Shown: piece after piece, positions 11,201 through 21,666 of the stretch
Layout: each line of letters opens with the position of its first letter
Position numbering within the stretch: position 1 is the stretch's first letter
NCBI GenBank assembly: GCA_944989445.1
Contig: CALYLW010000330.1
Location: forward strand, 618,001-682,000
Reading direction: 5' to 3'
Length of the DNA stretch: 64,000 nucleotides
Source: Ampullaceana balthica
Taxonomy: Eukaryota; Mollusca; Gastropoda; Lymnaeidae
The notes under the pieces: model-generated
What the model was told of the DNA's origin: nothing
The model's database searches: none
What the model saw: the letters and a program-made list of their open reading frames with translations, nothing else
Position numbers and translations under genes: made by a program

Positions 11201-14200
11201 CAATTATTCCTATGGAAATAAGCAAGTACCCCTCTAATTTTATACTTTTTAAAAAAATGTATTTTTAGACCCTCTATATTATGCTCTCATCCCCCACTCC
11301 CCACACCCTTTTTGTCTATCAGGGCTTAATTATAATACTTATTTATGGATGGTCCTCTATTCATTCACCCCCAGCTATGAAACTCATCTAACAACAAATA
11401 TTGTACTTGTTTAAATGTTAAAAAAAGCTACCAACAGGTCCTTCAACAATGTAGTATGGTAGAAAACATTTCATAATCATAGATTGTATCCAGAATTGTA
11501 AGAGCATTAAATTTGTATCTTTCCTAAATGGGTGGAATTGAAGAGAGGCTATATTAAAAATAAAATAGAGGTTCAGTAATAAACCTTCCTGTTAAACCTT
11601 CCTGGACTAAATCAAACCCAGTCACCAACATTTTATTACCTTGGAGCATATAGGACATGGAATCTGCATTCTATTTTGTTGATGAAGCGCCATGTGTCTT
11701 TTCATATTTTTGGTTACCTTCCCACATTCACTACAGGTTTCACCAGATTCATCTAATCCAATTGTTGACACCTAAAATATAGGTTAATTAATACATAGAA
11801 GCTTTCATTCAAGCTCTTCTTTAGTATTTAATTCTAGCATTAAAATTTCAATAAATAAATATGTCTTTGTAAATAAAGTAATCTCCATAGCTACACTGAT
11901 ACCTTCATGATCCTCTCTCTCCATTTAGCATTTCTCATCTCTTCCTCATAATTATGCTCATCTCTGTGTTTTCCTTTAATGTGTTTGACTAATCCAATGA
12001 AGGCTTTATCACAAAACGGGCATTTGAGGGCTTCCTCAGTGTTACGTCGAATGGATTTCCTTCTTGGTTCACTGTCTTCAAAAAGACCATAATCCTCTTC
12101 AAGTTTCCTGCGCCGATGCCTGTATAGATCTTCTTCATCGTACTCATCAAAGTCCATGGCATCGATGCCTGCATCTTGATTAAGTGGCCCAAATTTTTTC
12201 CTTTTCAATCGTGGGTCAGTCTGAGTTTGAACTGATCTCCTTGTTGCTGTTTCAAAGATAGTCTCCACTTCTACAAAGTCATCAAACTGTGGAGTTTGGG
12301 TAGACATACAGTTGTCTGCCATAGATGTTTCACCATCAGTGCCTCCAACTTCTTCCTCTTCTACCTGGCTGTCATCTAGGCTAGCAATGTATTGATCACC
12401 TACAAAAACAATTTGTTTAACAAGGGATTAAGAAACTTTGCATTATTAGTTTAATGCTACTAAAAACAATCAATGAAAAGATGGAAAAAGAGCCACTGAT
12501 CTTTATGATTTTTTATTTCTGACATTGATCTGTCAGAATAGAAGACATTAGTAATCTATTCTTTATTTCAAGAATACTGTACCTGAAGAATGAGGAGTAG
12601 AAACTATGTGTTTTACATCCATTAAGTCTTCTTCATCATCAGGTTCTTGTTTTACATTACTAATTGTCACAGGTACAACGACAATCTATTGGAGATAGAA
12701 TATTATAAGTTAAAAAGAATTTTTAAAGTAAGAATTTTTATTAAACAGAAATTCACAGATTATTTACCACATACATAATTTTTTAGAAATAAAACTGATT
12801 ATTGGACAGTATCAATTTAAATAGTTTTTTTAAAGTGGACTTTGATTAATGAGCTTTATTGCTTTTTAAAATGAATATACCTTAATCTTTTTAAAATAAT
12901 CATTTGAATTTTCTAGTGGTATACATTGTCAAATGAATCATTTTACTCTCAATAAGCTGCCAGTTGGAAACCCCCAGAGTATAAAATTTACCTCTGACTG
13001 AGATCGGGGACCTTTACGACCTCCCCTGGGACTCATACTGGGTCTTCCAGGTTTCCTCCCAACATTTCTTGGTGAATAATCTTCGTCATCTTCTTCTTCA
13101 TCAAAATCATCATCGTCGTCATCATCATCATCATCTTCATCCTCATCTTCTTCTTCCTCCTCTTCCTCTTCATCATCTACTTCTAAAACAACCTTTTTCG
13201 GTCTTCCTCTGGGAGCAGGGTCGGGTGCTATTACTGGAGACTTTGGTGGCCGTCCTCTTCTTGGGGGAGCCACTGGCTCCTCTTCCTCTTCACCATCCTC
13301 CTTTTTGTCTTTTCCTTTCAAACCCTTTGTCTTTGGGCTGTCTAGGGGTTCTTCTTTAGTAATCAATGCCTTTTTTGAAGAGATGGGTTGCACACTGATA
13401 GCTGTTTGTTTAGGGGTTTGTTTCTTGGCCTTCTTATCCTCATCTTCATTATCTTCTGTGGTTTCCACTTTTCGTGGTCTCCCTCTTTTTCTGGGGGGTT
13501 CACTATCGACAGTAACATTTTTCCTGGGTCTGCCCCTCTTACCAGTTTGAGGCGTAGGTGTCAGTGTTTCCTCTGACTTTTTAACCACTTTTGGGGTTGT
13601 AATATCAGATTCATCATCAGACTTTAGTTTCGGCCTCCCTGGCGTTTTCGCTTTCTCAGTTTTAGTGGGGATTGGAGATTCCTCGCCATACCGTCGAGGT
13701 GGTTTGGCTCTTCTCCTAGACACTTGTTTTTCTCCATCATCATCCTCATCTTCCTCTTCTTCATCTGTTTTCTTGGATACAGCTGGACTTTTACTTCCCA
13801 CTTGCTCTTTGGTGTGTTCTTTCTGAGGACCTTTACCTGCTTTAGGTGTGGAGGAAGTCCCGTCTGTTCCACCATCTTTAGGTTTAGGAGGTCTTCCTTT
13901 GCGTTTGACTGGTTCTTGAAGAGATTCAACTTTATCAACATCTTTCCCGCTCTGACTGCCAGATTGTTGGTCCTCTTTTTCTAATTTGCTTTCATTTTCC
14001 CCTTCATCATCAAACCCAAATGACATTTCTGCATCTTTTCTAACAGCTGCCAATTTTTCAGGTGACCTAATTGGTCTTTTCACTTTGATTTTGGCAGTTT
14101 CTTCCACTTCTTCCTCTTCTTGATCAACATCTAATTTCAAGGTTTGATCCTCATGGACAAAACCTGGCAGCTGCATGATATCTGGAACATCGGACGTCAG

Positions 14201-14638
14201 ACCTCTGTCGCCTAAAACTGCAGTTTGATCCTTTTCTATCAACTCAACAACTTCCTCTTGTTCCTGTTCTCCATTTTGATCTTTGGTTTCTTGATGTGTC
14301 TCTGCTACCTCCTCCTCCTCTTCATCATCATCATCTGCTCCATCCTCTAAACTTATTATTCTTGACTGGCCCATGGCATCGCTAGAAAGCACCTGAAAGA
14401 GAAGATTAAAATGCATTCAAGAACAAAAACAGGTAGTTTATTTTGTCATTCAATTGGAAAAAAAAATTGCATAAATGAAGATCACTAAATGTTTGAGAAA
14501 AATAATGTGACTGACCTCTCCAGGCTGGAGCTTTTGACTTCCTAAGTCTGACAATTCAATTGTGCTCTTGTCATCTTCTGTGACAGGCTCATCTTTTGCA
14601 AGCTCAGGGTCCTTTTGCTTCATATTTTTTTATTTGAT
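8045..14638 (-). CDS. AT-hook and C2H2 zinc finger nuclear protein (whole gene, nine coding exons)
   Basis: The spliced model gives 1043 residues: exons 14516-14623, 12992-14392, 12583-12685, 11903-12399, 11640-11771, 10313-10435, 9548-9823, 9155-9409 and 8045-8281, all with GT/AG borders and matching phases. Residues 37-503 are acidic and lysine-rich, with seven GRP-core AT-hooks at about 199-208, 286-293, 320-328, 336-345, 413-420, 429-436 and 481-488. An Asp/Glu run follows at about 440-474. VKQE followed by acidic residues (exon 3) looks like a sumoylation site. Eight C2H2 fingers lie at about 664-682, 716-733, 742-762, 770-791, 799-820, 833-853, 861-882 and 890-911. The tail is acidic and Q/V-rich. 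AT-hooks bind AT-rich minor grooves and C2H2 arrays read specific DNA, so this is probably a sequence-specific chromatin regulator. I do not recognise a named vertebrate orthologue. Confidence 0.88.
9155..9409 (-). CDS. Zinc finger gene, exon 8
   Basis: This exon has 85 codons in phase 0. It completes finger 7, holds finger 8 (CDMC...H-x4-H), and has an acidic GDDDDD segment followed by a histidine/Thr-rich part ending in TTVYAQ. The donor is GTATTT. Confidence 0.85.
9548..9823 (-). CDS. Zinc finger gene, exon 7
   Basis: This exon has 92 codons in phase 0. It completes finger 4 and holds fingers starting CNTC and CSVC, the canonical linker HTGEKPHKC, and most of the finger starting CTDC. Donor choice matters: ending at SHIQL|GTAGGT lets exon 8 (VHKK) supply the last His at the right H-x4-H spacing. 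Confidence 0.88.
10313..10435 (-). CDS. Zinc finger gene, exon 6
   Basis: This exon has 41 codons in phase 0. It supplies the His ligands of finger 3 (SSHMRTVH), a linker SGRKPYK close to the TGEKPY consensus, and finger 4 starting CPHC, whose last His is in exon 7. Confidence 0.85.
10785..11111. mobile_element. Pogo/Tigger-like MITE in an intron
   Basis: It is flanked by TA on both sides. The left end is cagttgatccgggttat and the right end, read inverted, is tagtcaaacccggttat (12 of 17 identical). The interior (ccaaccctaataagtc, aatgttggttacctc) matches the larger element at 33894-35394. It lies in the intron between exons 5 and 6 of the zinc finger gene. The rest of that intron shows nothing else. 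Confidence 0.65.
11640..11771 (-). CDS. Zinc finger gene, exon 5 (finger 2, start of finger 3)
   Basis: This exon has 44 codons in phase 0. It contains the short finger CSECGK...H-x4-H and the first cysteine pair CPIC of the next finger, which is completed by exon 6. It is too short to appear as a long open frame and was found by motif and splice sites. Confidence 0.85.
11903..12399 (-). CDS. Zinc finger gene, exon 4 (first C2H2 finger)
   Basis: This exon has 497 bases and runs from phase 1 to phase 0. It encodes an acidic linker, a basic RHRRRKL stretch that could serve as a nuclear localisation signal, and one C2H2 finger with CPFC and H-x4-H ligands about 85 bases before the exon end. The donor is GTATCA. 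Confidence 0.85.
12583..12685 (-). CDS. Zinc finger gene, exon 3
   Basis: This exon has 103 bases and runs from phase 0 to phase 1. It encodes [10 protein letters not shown] followed by [10 protein letters not shown], a hydrophobic-Lys-x-Glu sumoylation consensus followed by acidic residues. It ends in a Ser/His-rich turn before a GTACAG-type donor. Confidence 0.8.
12992..14392 (-). CDS. Zinc finger gene, exon 2 (acidic and AT-hook region)
   Basis: This exon has 467 codons. It begins [10 protein letters not shown] after the acceptor tttcag and ends GPRSQSE before the donor GTAAAT. It carries all seven AT-hooks and the Asp/Glu run encoded by GAT/GAA/GAG triplets at about 13080-13180. Open frames on the plus strand here (His- and Leu-rich) are antisense shadows of the acidic repeats. 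Confidence 0.9.
14516..14638 (-). CDS. Zinc finger gene, exon 1 of coding sequence
   Basis: Coding runs from ATG at 14623 to 14516 (36 codons, phase 0 end) and starts [11 protein letters not shown] splice acceptor (ttacag) ends at 14639, leaving 15 untranslated bases before the ATG, so a further 5'UTR exon must lie upstream. The donor is GTCAGT. Confidence 0.75.
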
Positions 14639-16662
14639 CTGTAATTTAAATAAGAAATGTATACAAGCTACCAATATTATTAAGGACTTATATTAGAACT
14701 AACTATACAGGGAATATTCTGTTGCCACCAATTTTTTAAAAAAATTGAAATATTTTATTTATTTAAAAAATGTTTTATTCTTCTCTTTGCAACATCTGTC
14801 GGATTTAACTAGTTACAATATTCAGATTATGCGTATAAATAAATCATAATACCATATCCTTATAAAATTGAATTTATTTTCATCAAAGCTTTCACATACA
14901 TCCTTCATTTGGCTTTTGAAAGCAGTCCATACTTAAACTATCCATTAGAAAATTATAATGTTTTAAGAATTAAAATACATGTATTATTTTTTACATTGTA
15001 ATGTCACTCATCTTAAAGCTTTTTTAAGAAACCTTACAAACAAAGTGCTATAAAATGGCTGAACAATGTAAACATTCAATTGTAGCCGCTATTAATAGGG
15101 CAAGGTGAAGAAATAGGGAAGCAATCTGATTTTAGCTGGCACAAAGACCAGCTAGCCAATCTCAAGGCTAATATACTCATGCCTGCGCAAATAAATTGTC
15201 CATAACGGGTTAATTAAAGTGTTGCTTTCAAATATGCCATAAATATCTATTTATTATTTTTTAAAATAAAGTCTTGTTACAAAAACTTATCTCTTGCCCT
15301 TCACCCAACCCCCCCCCCACCACTTATTTCTTAAATCTAAAATGATCTACGTTACTTTGCACTACCTTCAAGATATATTACACATTTGGAGTAACTCATA
15401 GCATAATAAGTAAATTTATTAAAATATTTTGATAAAGAATTAATGTTAGACCTGATTTTGTTCTTGTTTAAATGAGCTCTTTACTTTATTTCTTGAGACA
15501 ATTCAACATTTTGTGTCAAGTGAAATAAGTTAATTCAATGGATTTAGTGATGTAGTATGTATTAATTAATGTAGTAAATGTACGAATAAATTAAGTTAAG
15601 TCACAATTGAGATGGAACTGGTGTTTTCCAAGGTAAAGAGTGTTTTGATAATATAAGTATATCAATTTAATGTGGTTAGAATGGAAATATGTCATGGAAA
15701 ACCTTTTAAGCATCAAATATAATAATCTTGATCTCAAATTTTTTTTAAAAAGTGTTATTACCTTTTTGAAATCAAGGGAATTTCATTCAAAAAATACTTA
15801 GGTTTTAAGTTACTTAAGGCCTGAGTTTTTCAAACATTGGGTTTTGATCAGGTACAGTCATGAAAACAAAATTACTGGGTGACAAATGAAGATAAAAAAT
15901 TGTTAAAAACTTGTGATAGGACAATTCTTATTTATATAGACAAAACTTCTTTCTTTTTTTTCTCAAATAATTTTTTTTAAAACCTTTCCATTATTCATTT
16001 TGAGTGTAGATAGAAGAACAGGCCAGATGACAAATGCAAATCCAAAGACTGAACTAATGGATCCCATTGCATTGACAATACAGACATGTGCAAAGTTACA
16101 ATATTTAAAACGAAGTGATTATTCGCACAGTTTTGCACGTGCGGATAATACTGATATTATCCGCACGGGTCGTCTGCGCATGCGTCTTACTTATAGTGGC
16201 TGGTCACGATGAAAAAAAAACGCGCCCGGTGTAGACAAAATTATGGCCGCTATCACTCGATTTAGGCTAAAATGTGTAATTTATATGCTAATACTTTTTA
16301 AAATTTCATGATTACTGAAATTTTAAAGTACCATTGACATAAAAATTGATTAGTGTGCATTTAATGATAATTACTTATAATTTTTAAATAACAAATATTT
16401 TCATCAGCTTCTCCAGTTGAGTGGTCAACCTAGCTTAGTTCAATTTATCATTATGGTACGCGGATCAAATCCTAGGAAGGTCTTACTTTTTTTTTGTTTT
16501 ACAACCACAGTGAGGATGTTTGCAAACACACAAGCAGGCTCTTTCCCAGAAACATTTTATTTTTCCCCCACCCATGCCTGTCTTATCTATTCTGTTACAG
16601 ACTCTCACTTTAAAATTTTTATGCTATACTGGCTATACCATTGTATCGTCTTTTGTTTTTTC
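14639..16662. other. Upstream region or 5' intron of the zinc finger gene
   Basis: This stretch is AT-rich with no coding exon recognised. At 16120-16170 a short palindromic motif built on attatccgcac appears, related to the hairpin at 18395-18512. The direct context of the later RTE insertion starts at 16663. Confidence 0.4.
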
Positions 16663-16674
16663 ATGCTTTAAATT

Positions 16675-17931
16675 CATCATCATCATTTGTCCTTTGAGTT
16701 CCTTGTGGAACATAGGGCCTCTGTCAAAGCTCGCCACTCCACACGGTCCCTTGCCAGTCGCTTCAGTTCTTCCCAGCTCTTCCCCGCCTCGTCCAACATG
16801 CTCCGTCTCCATGTACGCTTGGGTCTTCCTCGTTGCCGCTTGCCCTGGGGGTTCCAATCTAAGGCCTGCCTAGCCCTGCTGTTATCTTTCCTGAGGGTGT
16901 GTCCAATCCATCTCCACTTTCTTTCCATGATTTGTTGTTCTACTGTTCTTTGTCCACACCTCTCCCACAGCTTGGAGTTTTCGACCTTATCGAACCATTT
17001 TATTTTCAGAATATTTCTGAGGCATCTGTTAACAAAGGTCTGGAGTCTATTTTTTGTTGTCTCTGTCGTCCGCCATGTTTCGGATCCATAAAGTAGGACC
17101 GTTTTAACATTGGTGTTAAAGATCCTTACTTTTGTTTTGACAGAGATGTGTGTAGATCTCCAGACCTGTTTCAGATTGGCAAAAGCCTGTCGCGCCAAAT
17201 TTATTCTTCGTTCGATGTCCTCATCTGTTCCCCCTGCTACACTGACCACACTCCCAAGGTATACAAAGTTGTTAACTTGCTCTAGGTTGTGGTTTTCTAC
17301 TTGGATGACTCCATCTTGTAGGAAGTTTATTTTCAAAAATTTTGTTTTTTGAATGTTTATCTTGAGTCCCTACTCTTTTCCCAGTCTCGCTCAAGGCTGT
17401 GACTTTGTCTTGCATGTCTTGGAGTCTGTGGGACAGAATGACCAAGTCATCCGCAAACTCCAAATCTTCAAGTTTTTGCATTAGGTTCCATTGGATTCCT
17501 TTTCCTGAGCTTGCATAAGCTTCTTTTGTGACCCAGTCTAACACAAGAAGGAACATCCTTGTTTGACTCCAGTTGTGACATGGAATTCATCTGTTAGTCT
17601 ACCATTATGTACTACTTGGCAGGTGAAGTTTTCGTACAGATTTCGGATGATGTTAGTTATTTTACTTGGTATTCCATAGTGCCTCATTATTGACCATATA
17701 GTTTCTCTATTTATGCTATCAAAGGCCTTTTCAAAGTCCACAAATGTGGCATAGAGTGGAGATTGCCATTCAATAGATTGTTCTATAATTATCCGGAGTG
17801 TTGCTATTTGGTCAATGCATGATCTTCCTTTTCTGAGCTTGAACCGAGCTTGTTCTCTCAGGAGATCGTTGCAGGCATCTTTTATTCTGTTTAGTATTGT
17901 TCTGCTAAAGACCTTGCTTGGTACTGATAGT
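16675..17931 (-). mobile_element. 5'-truncated RTE-type LINE with 12-bp target duplication
   Basis: On the minus strand, broken frames encode reverse transcriptase motifs: MDFEKAFDSINRETIW, GVKQGCS, the catalytic FADDLVIL, then the RTE-like YLGSVVS, LLYGSETW and a basic RGRPKRTWR end. The 3' end carries tgatgatgatgaa repeats just before 16675. The same 12-mer atgctttaaatt flanks both ends (16663-16674 and 17932-17943), which defines the insertion. At least two frameshifts make it inactive. The short TGA/ATG tail is typical of RTE elements. Confidence 0.85.
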
Positions 17932-17943
17932 ATGCTTTAAATT

Positions 17944-19290
17944 AACTTAATGGATTTATGTTGACCACAGGTACAATGCTAGTTTTGGGGAGAATAATAA
18001 TTATTCTTTTTCATTACAGAGTCTCGTCCAATTAAATATTATGTATGAAAGTTAATAAAAAGTTACTTCATAATTATACAAAGTTGATTGCACTGGAACA
18101 GTTAATAATAGTATAGTTTTATATCAGCTAAATACGTAGTATTACTAATTAATGATTAATCATTAACAAACGATATGCAGGTCCGCTCAGATTATTGCTA
18201 AAATGGATACAAATATAAGAATCCAGACACTCGAAAGACGGTTAAAATGACAATTGAATTATATCGACATTATTCTCACAGTCAAAATTTTAAAGTGAGA
18301 GTCAGTAACAGTGACTGTTAGTATTATTTGTTAATTTTTATTAACATTTTTATATGCATCACCCAAGTCCAAGGCCTTTAGATATCGTTAGGCATCATTC
18401 TCACGGTCAAAACCGTGTGGCAGTGCGAATAACGCTAGGCATTATCCGCACGGTTTACCATTCGGATAATGTTGGACATTATTTGCACTGCCAAAACCGT
18501 GCGAATAACGCTTACCTATTTAAAAACCCATAGAAAATTGTGAGTGAAAGAAAGTCTTTAAAAATATTTAATGCATTATTGCCTTGTCTCATGAATTATC
18601 ATTCTAAATTATAATGTTTTACATGTTGACAAATTACAGTCAAATTAAAATGTCAAATGATTATGATATTATTATTAATATTTAGTATGAGTATGAGTAT
18701 GACAGTATGCCCACAACTAAATACTGAATGAGAAAGCCTAGGCCTGTCATGAGTCTAAGCTTTTATTTAGTTTAAGACTAGTATAAGTGTTTCATATTCA
18801 TGTTTGATGTTTGTCTTAAATTAAATTAAGTTTGTTCAAATAATATAAATCAAAAAAAAATTTGAACTATGGATTATTTGCGCTTGAGTCTTGAGTGCGA
18901 TTACAATTTCATCATACATCATGATCAAGTCTTCTTAAAATACTCAATATAACACACAAAAAAACTGATAATTGTAGTAGAAATATAATTAAATAAGCCT
19001 ATGCCATGCCAATAACTATAACTTACTATATTAGACTATATAATATATAAAATATATTGTATATATAAAATGATTCCTGATGAAGGATTGAGAAAAAGGT
19101 GCAAACTAAAATTTCCTTTTTTCTAAAATTAATAAAGACAGCTAAAAATAAGTTATTTTAATTATTAATACATTTTTAAATGCATACTTTAAATGTTGTT
19201 TTTTTTAAAATTAGGTATTTATGGATGGACCTCATGTGTAATGCATGCGATGATGCCTTGCAATCCATGAGCAAGACGTGTTATCCAAAT
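17944..19290. other. Intergenic, includes hairpin-forming repeat
   Basis: No gene was recognised. At 18270-18300 the sequence mirrors the tract at 16595-16625 (tctcactttaaaattt in inverted orientation), which suggests that both are ends of one element split by the RTE insertion. The hairpin segment is listed separately. Confidence 0.4.
18395..18512. repeat. Compound inverted repeat (attatccgcacgg)
   Basis: The arms ggcagtgcgaataa and ttatttgcactgcc face each other about 45 bases apart. Inside and outside them further cgcacggtt / aaccgtgcg pairs occur. The DNA could form a cruciform or hairpin. It is probably a MITE core. Confidence 0.6.
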
Positions 19291-19880
19291 CATGCCAAAT
19301 CTGGTCCGCCATTTTTCCGGTCGCCATTTGCAAGCGTCTATACTAGCTCTTTCAATGACCAAAATAAGTAACCTTTACAATGCGCAATTAAAATGAATAA
19401 TAATATTGGCTCAAAACAAATTAAGTGTCTCCAGACCAATTCCCAATAGCTCCTAAAACAAAACGAAAAGAGAAAATTGTCCCCCCTGGACCAAGGGCAC
19501 ATAATTTCGCCATGTTGTTAGCTGCGATGAGGACAACTTGGAATGGGCGGTGAAAGTTGAGGTTATCGCCCGTAGACGCACCTTTTAACGCTCAAATGGG
19601 CTACAATTCACAAATAAACTTACCCAGAAACTTAAAATAATCACTTTTAAATGTTTGCAACGGAAGATATTGACAAAATCTACTGTTTTCCTCAATTTTC
19701 AAAGCGTTTTGTAGGTCATCGGACTGTTAGTAACCGGTTTGAGCTAATAAACTCCCATGATGCAGCATTCTTTAAAAAATACTCGTGAATTTCCGAAGTA
19801 GCCCGGAAGTAACCGACGATTTCCGAGTAACTTCGTTTTTAGTTCTTTATTGTGAAAATGACTGTAATGGTGAATCAAAT
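19290..19880 (-). promoter_or_regulatory. Candidate promoter region, possibly of the zinc finger gene
   Basis: This is a comparatively CpG-containing patch in AT-rich DNA. On the minus strand it has ACCGGAAAAATGGCGG at about 19308-19323, combining an ETS-type CCGGAA core with a YY1-type ATGGCGG, plus another CCGGAAGT near 19805 on the plus strand. It could supply the missing 5'UTR exon of the zinc finger gene 4.7 kb away. The direction and target are inference. Confidence 0.3.
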
Positions 19881-19925
19881 CATCGTTAAATGCAACTGAT
19901 TAAATGATTATGAATAAAACAAATA

Positions 19926-20086
19926 GGGTTGCCAGGTGGCTGTCTCAAAAATACCGGACACTAGTGTCGAATTTTGTCGATGGCACAAATTTCAATGTAA
20001 AATGTCCGGTATTGCTTCATTTTTTTCACTGGACAAATAACTATAATAACGGACAGTCCGGTAAAAAACCGGACATCTGGCAACCC
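19926..20086. mobile_element. Tc1/mariner-like MITE (GGGTTGCCAG ends)
   Basis: The terminal inverted repeats are gggttgccagg and ctggcaaccc, with TA on both outer sides. The interior repeats the motif ccggac / tccggta. A second copy in the opposite orientation lies at 24752-24913. It has no coding capacity. Confidence 0.75.
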
Positions 20087-20190
20087 TAAAAACAAAGTGT
20101 ATAAAATATGGTTAGTTTTCTCTCATGATGAGCGTTCCTTTAAATTAATTTTCCTACGGACTTTTTTTTACTTCTCTAAAGTTAAAGTTA

Positions 20191-20466
20191 GGGACGTGGT
20201 GGTCGAGTGGCAGCGCACTGGACTGTCGTACCGATGGTCACGGGTTCGAATCCGTGTGAAGGCAAGGGTTTGTTCCCGGGGCCTAGGGCGTCCCTGAGTC
20301 ACCCCACTCCGAATGGGTACCTAACTAGGCGGCTGGGTAGTGCGTGGAACCCACAAAGCCGTGGCCTATGAACACTGCATAACTTGCCAACAGATCATCC
20401 GTCATGGTCTGTGGACGCAACTGTGGAGCATAGAAGGAGCGTCTGTATAGATAAGATAAGATAAGA
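20191..20466 (+). mobile_element. tRNA-derived SINE with LINE-like tail
   Basis: The head has a perfect A-box (tggtcgagtgg) and B-box (ggttcgaatcc) at tRNA spacing. The body carries gggcgtccctgagtc and a gcgtggaacccac stretch. The last 45 bases are gaaggagcgtctg plus gataa repeats, the same tail as the LINE at 1405-2366. This fits a SINE mobilised by that LINE's enzymes. Confidence 0.8.
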
Positions 20467-20658
20467 TCAAAGCTTGATCTACATTACGGCAAGTTACAGT
20501 AACAATAAACATTGTAACTTACTCATACTCGGACACACTTGAATTTAGTAAATTTTTTATTTTATTTTTAAATTCAAGTAATTATGATTTAATTATACGC
20601 CAATATTTTGTTATGGTTAGTGACTGAGTCTGGTCCTGTTGATAAATGGAAATGGAAA

Positions 20659-20819
20659 CAGAGGCGTAACAGCGGCTTGGCATTGGGGCAGTTGCCAAAG
20701 GCGCCGGCCTGCGCCAGTTCAAAAGGGCGCAGCTAAATCTCTAATTTTTAATTTTTATTTAAATAAAGGGCGCCAAAAATAAATTAGCCAAGGGCGTCAA
20801 AAACCCAGTAACGCCTCTG
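20659..20819. mobile_element. hAT-type MITE (CAGAGGCGTAAC ends)
   Basis: The left end cagaggcgtaac and right end gttacgcctctg (reading gtaacgcctctg here) are inverted repeats. The interior has ggcgccggcctgcgccagtt. A better preserved copy with perfect 8-bp target duplications is at 24725-25062. No clear duplication is left here. Confidence 0.75.
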
Positions 20820-20829
20820 CGTAGAAAGA

Positions 20830-21060
20830 GTACACCAATTTATATATATGATTTACCCATTAACATCTCTACAAAATTTAGGTTATTTGCTGATAATTGT
20901 GTAATCTATAAGCTATAGATCAATTAAATCAGAACACGATAGCACAATCTTACAAAAAGACCTAGATGAATTAATAAAATGGGAAATTAATTGGAGTGTG
21001 TCTTTCCATCCAGAAAATACTAACAAAGAAAAAGAAACAAATAAATGCAACATTTATTCA
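20830..21060 (+). mobile_element. LINE reverse transcriptase fragment
   Basis: This is the same family as 1405-2366. It has a damaged LFADN (frameshifted catalytic region), then YRSIKSEHDSTILQKDLDE and the segment LIKWEINW that is deleted in the other copy, ending near HPEN. Several disruptions make it inert. Confidence 0.65.
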
Positions 21061-21114
21061 TTGAAAACAACTAATCCAAACAAAATAGATATATAAAACT
21101 GAAATGCTACGTTA

Positions 21115-21666
21115 CAGGGGCGGATTAAGACTGCACGGGGCCCCTGACTGCAATTCAAACTAGGGCCCTATCCAACCAGCGTCCCTTTAAATAAAATGAT
21201 TGCTAGCAGCTAATATAAACTGTAACTTGTAACTAAATAGTCCATTGGTTCCTTGCTCATGCTTTGTCTGTACCACGGGATCGGCCTTCCCAGCCGAGTG
21301 TAAAAAGACAATTTTTAATTTAAAAAAGAAAAGACAAATGGAAAAAAAATAATACACACCAAGGGATCGATCCCGAGATCCCGACATCGCTTGCACCACA
21401 AGCATACACACTTCCATACGACCAGGAGAACTTGATGGAAATTGAAATTTTTAGCAAATATAAACACTATTCTTGAATGTTTTCTCTGATTGAGCTTATC
21501 AAATCAGGTTTTTCGATTACTAAGGCTATCGGGTTCGAATAGCGATCAAATTAATAGATAAGATTTTATAAATTTATTTAATTTATGATATTTAAGTTTG
21601 GGGGCCCCTACATCATCGGGGGCCCCTGGCTTTAGCCCATTCAGCCCCCCTCTTAATCCGCCATAG
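21115..21666. mobile_element. DNA-transposon MITE (GGGGCGGATTAAG ends)
   Basis: The left end is caggggcggattaaga and the right end tcttaatccgccatag. Copies of ggggcccctg lie subterminally on both sides. It contains a tRNA-like stretch on the minus strand at about 21355-21420 with a B-box-like gggatcgatccc. A short relative is at 23806-23959. No target duplication was found. Confidence 0.6.

Noticed and set aside
13069..13984. Plus-strand His/Leu- and Phe-rich frames opposite the zinc finger gene
   Set aside because: They mirror GAT/GAA repeats of the acidic region on the other strand. They have no family resemblance and low-complexity composition.
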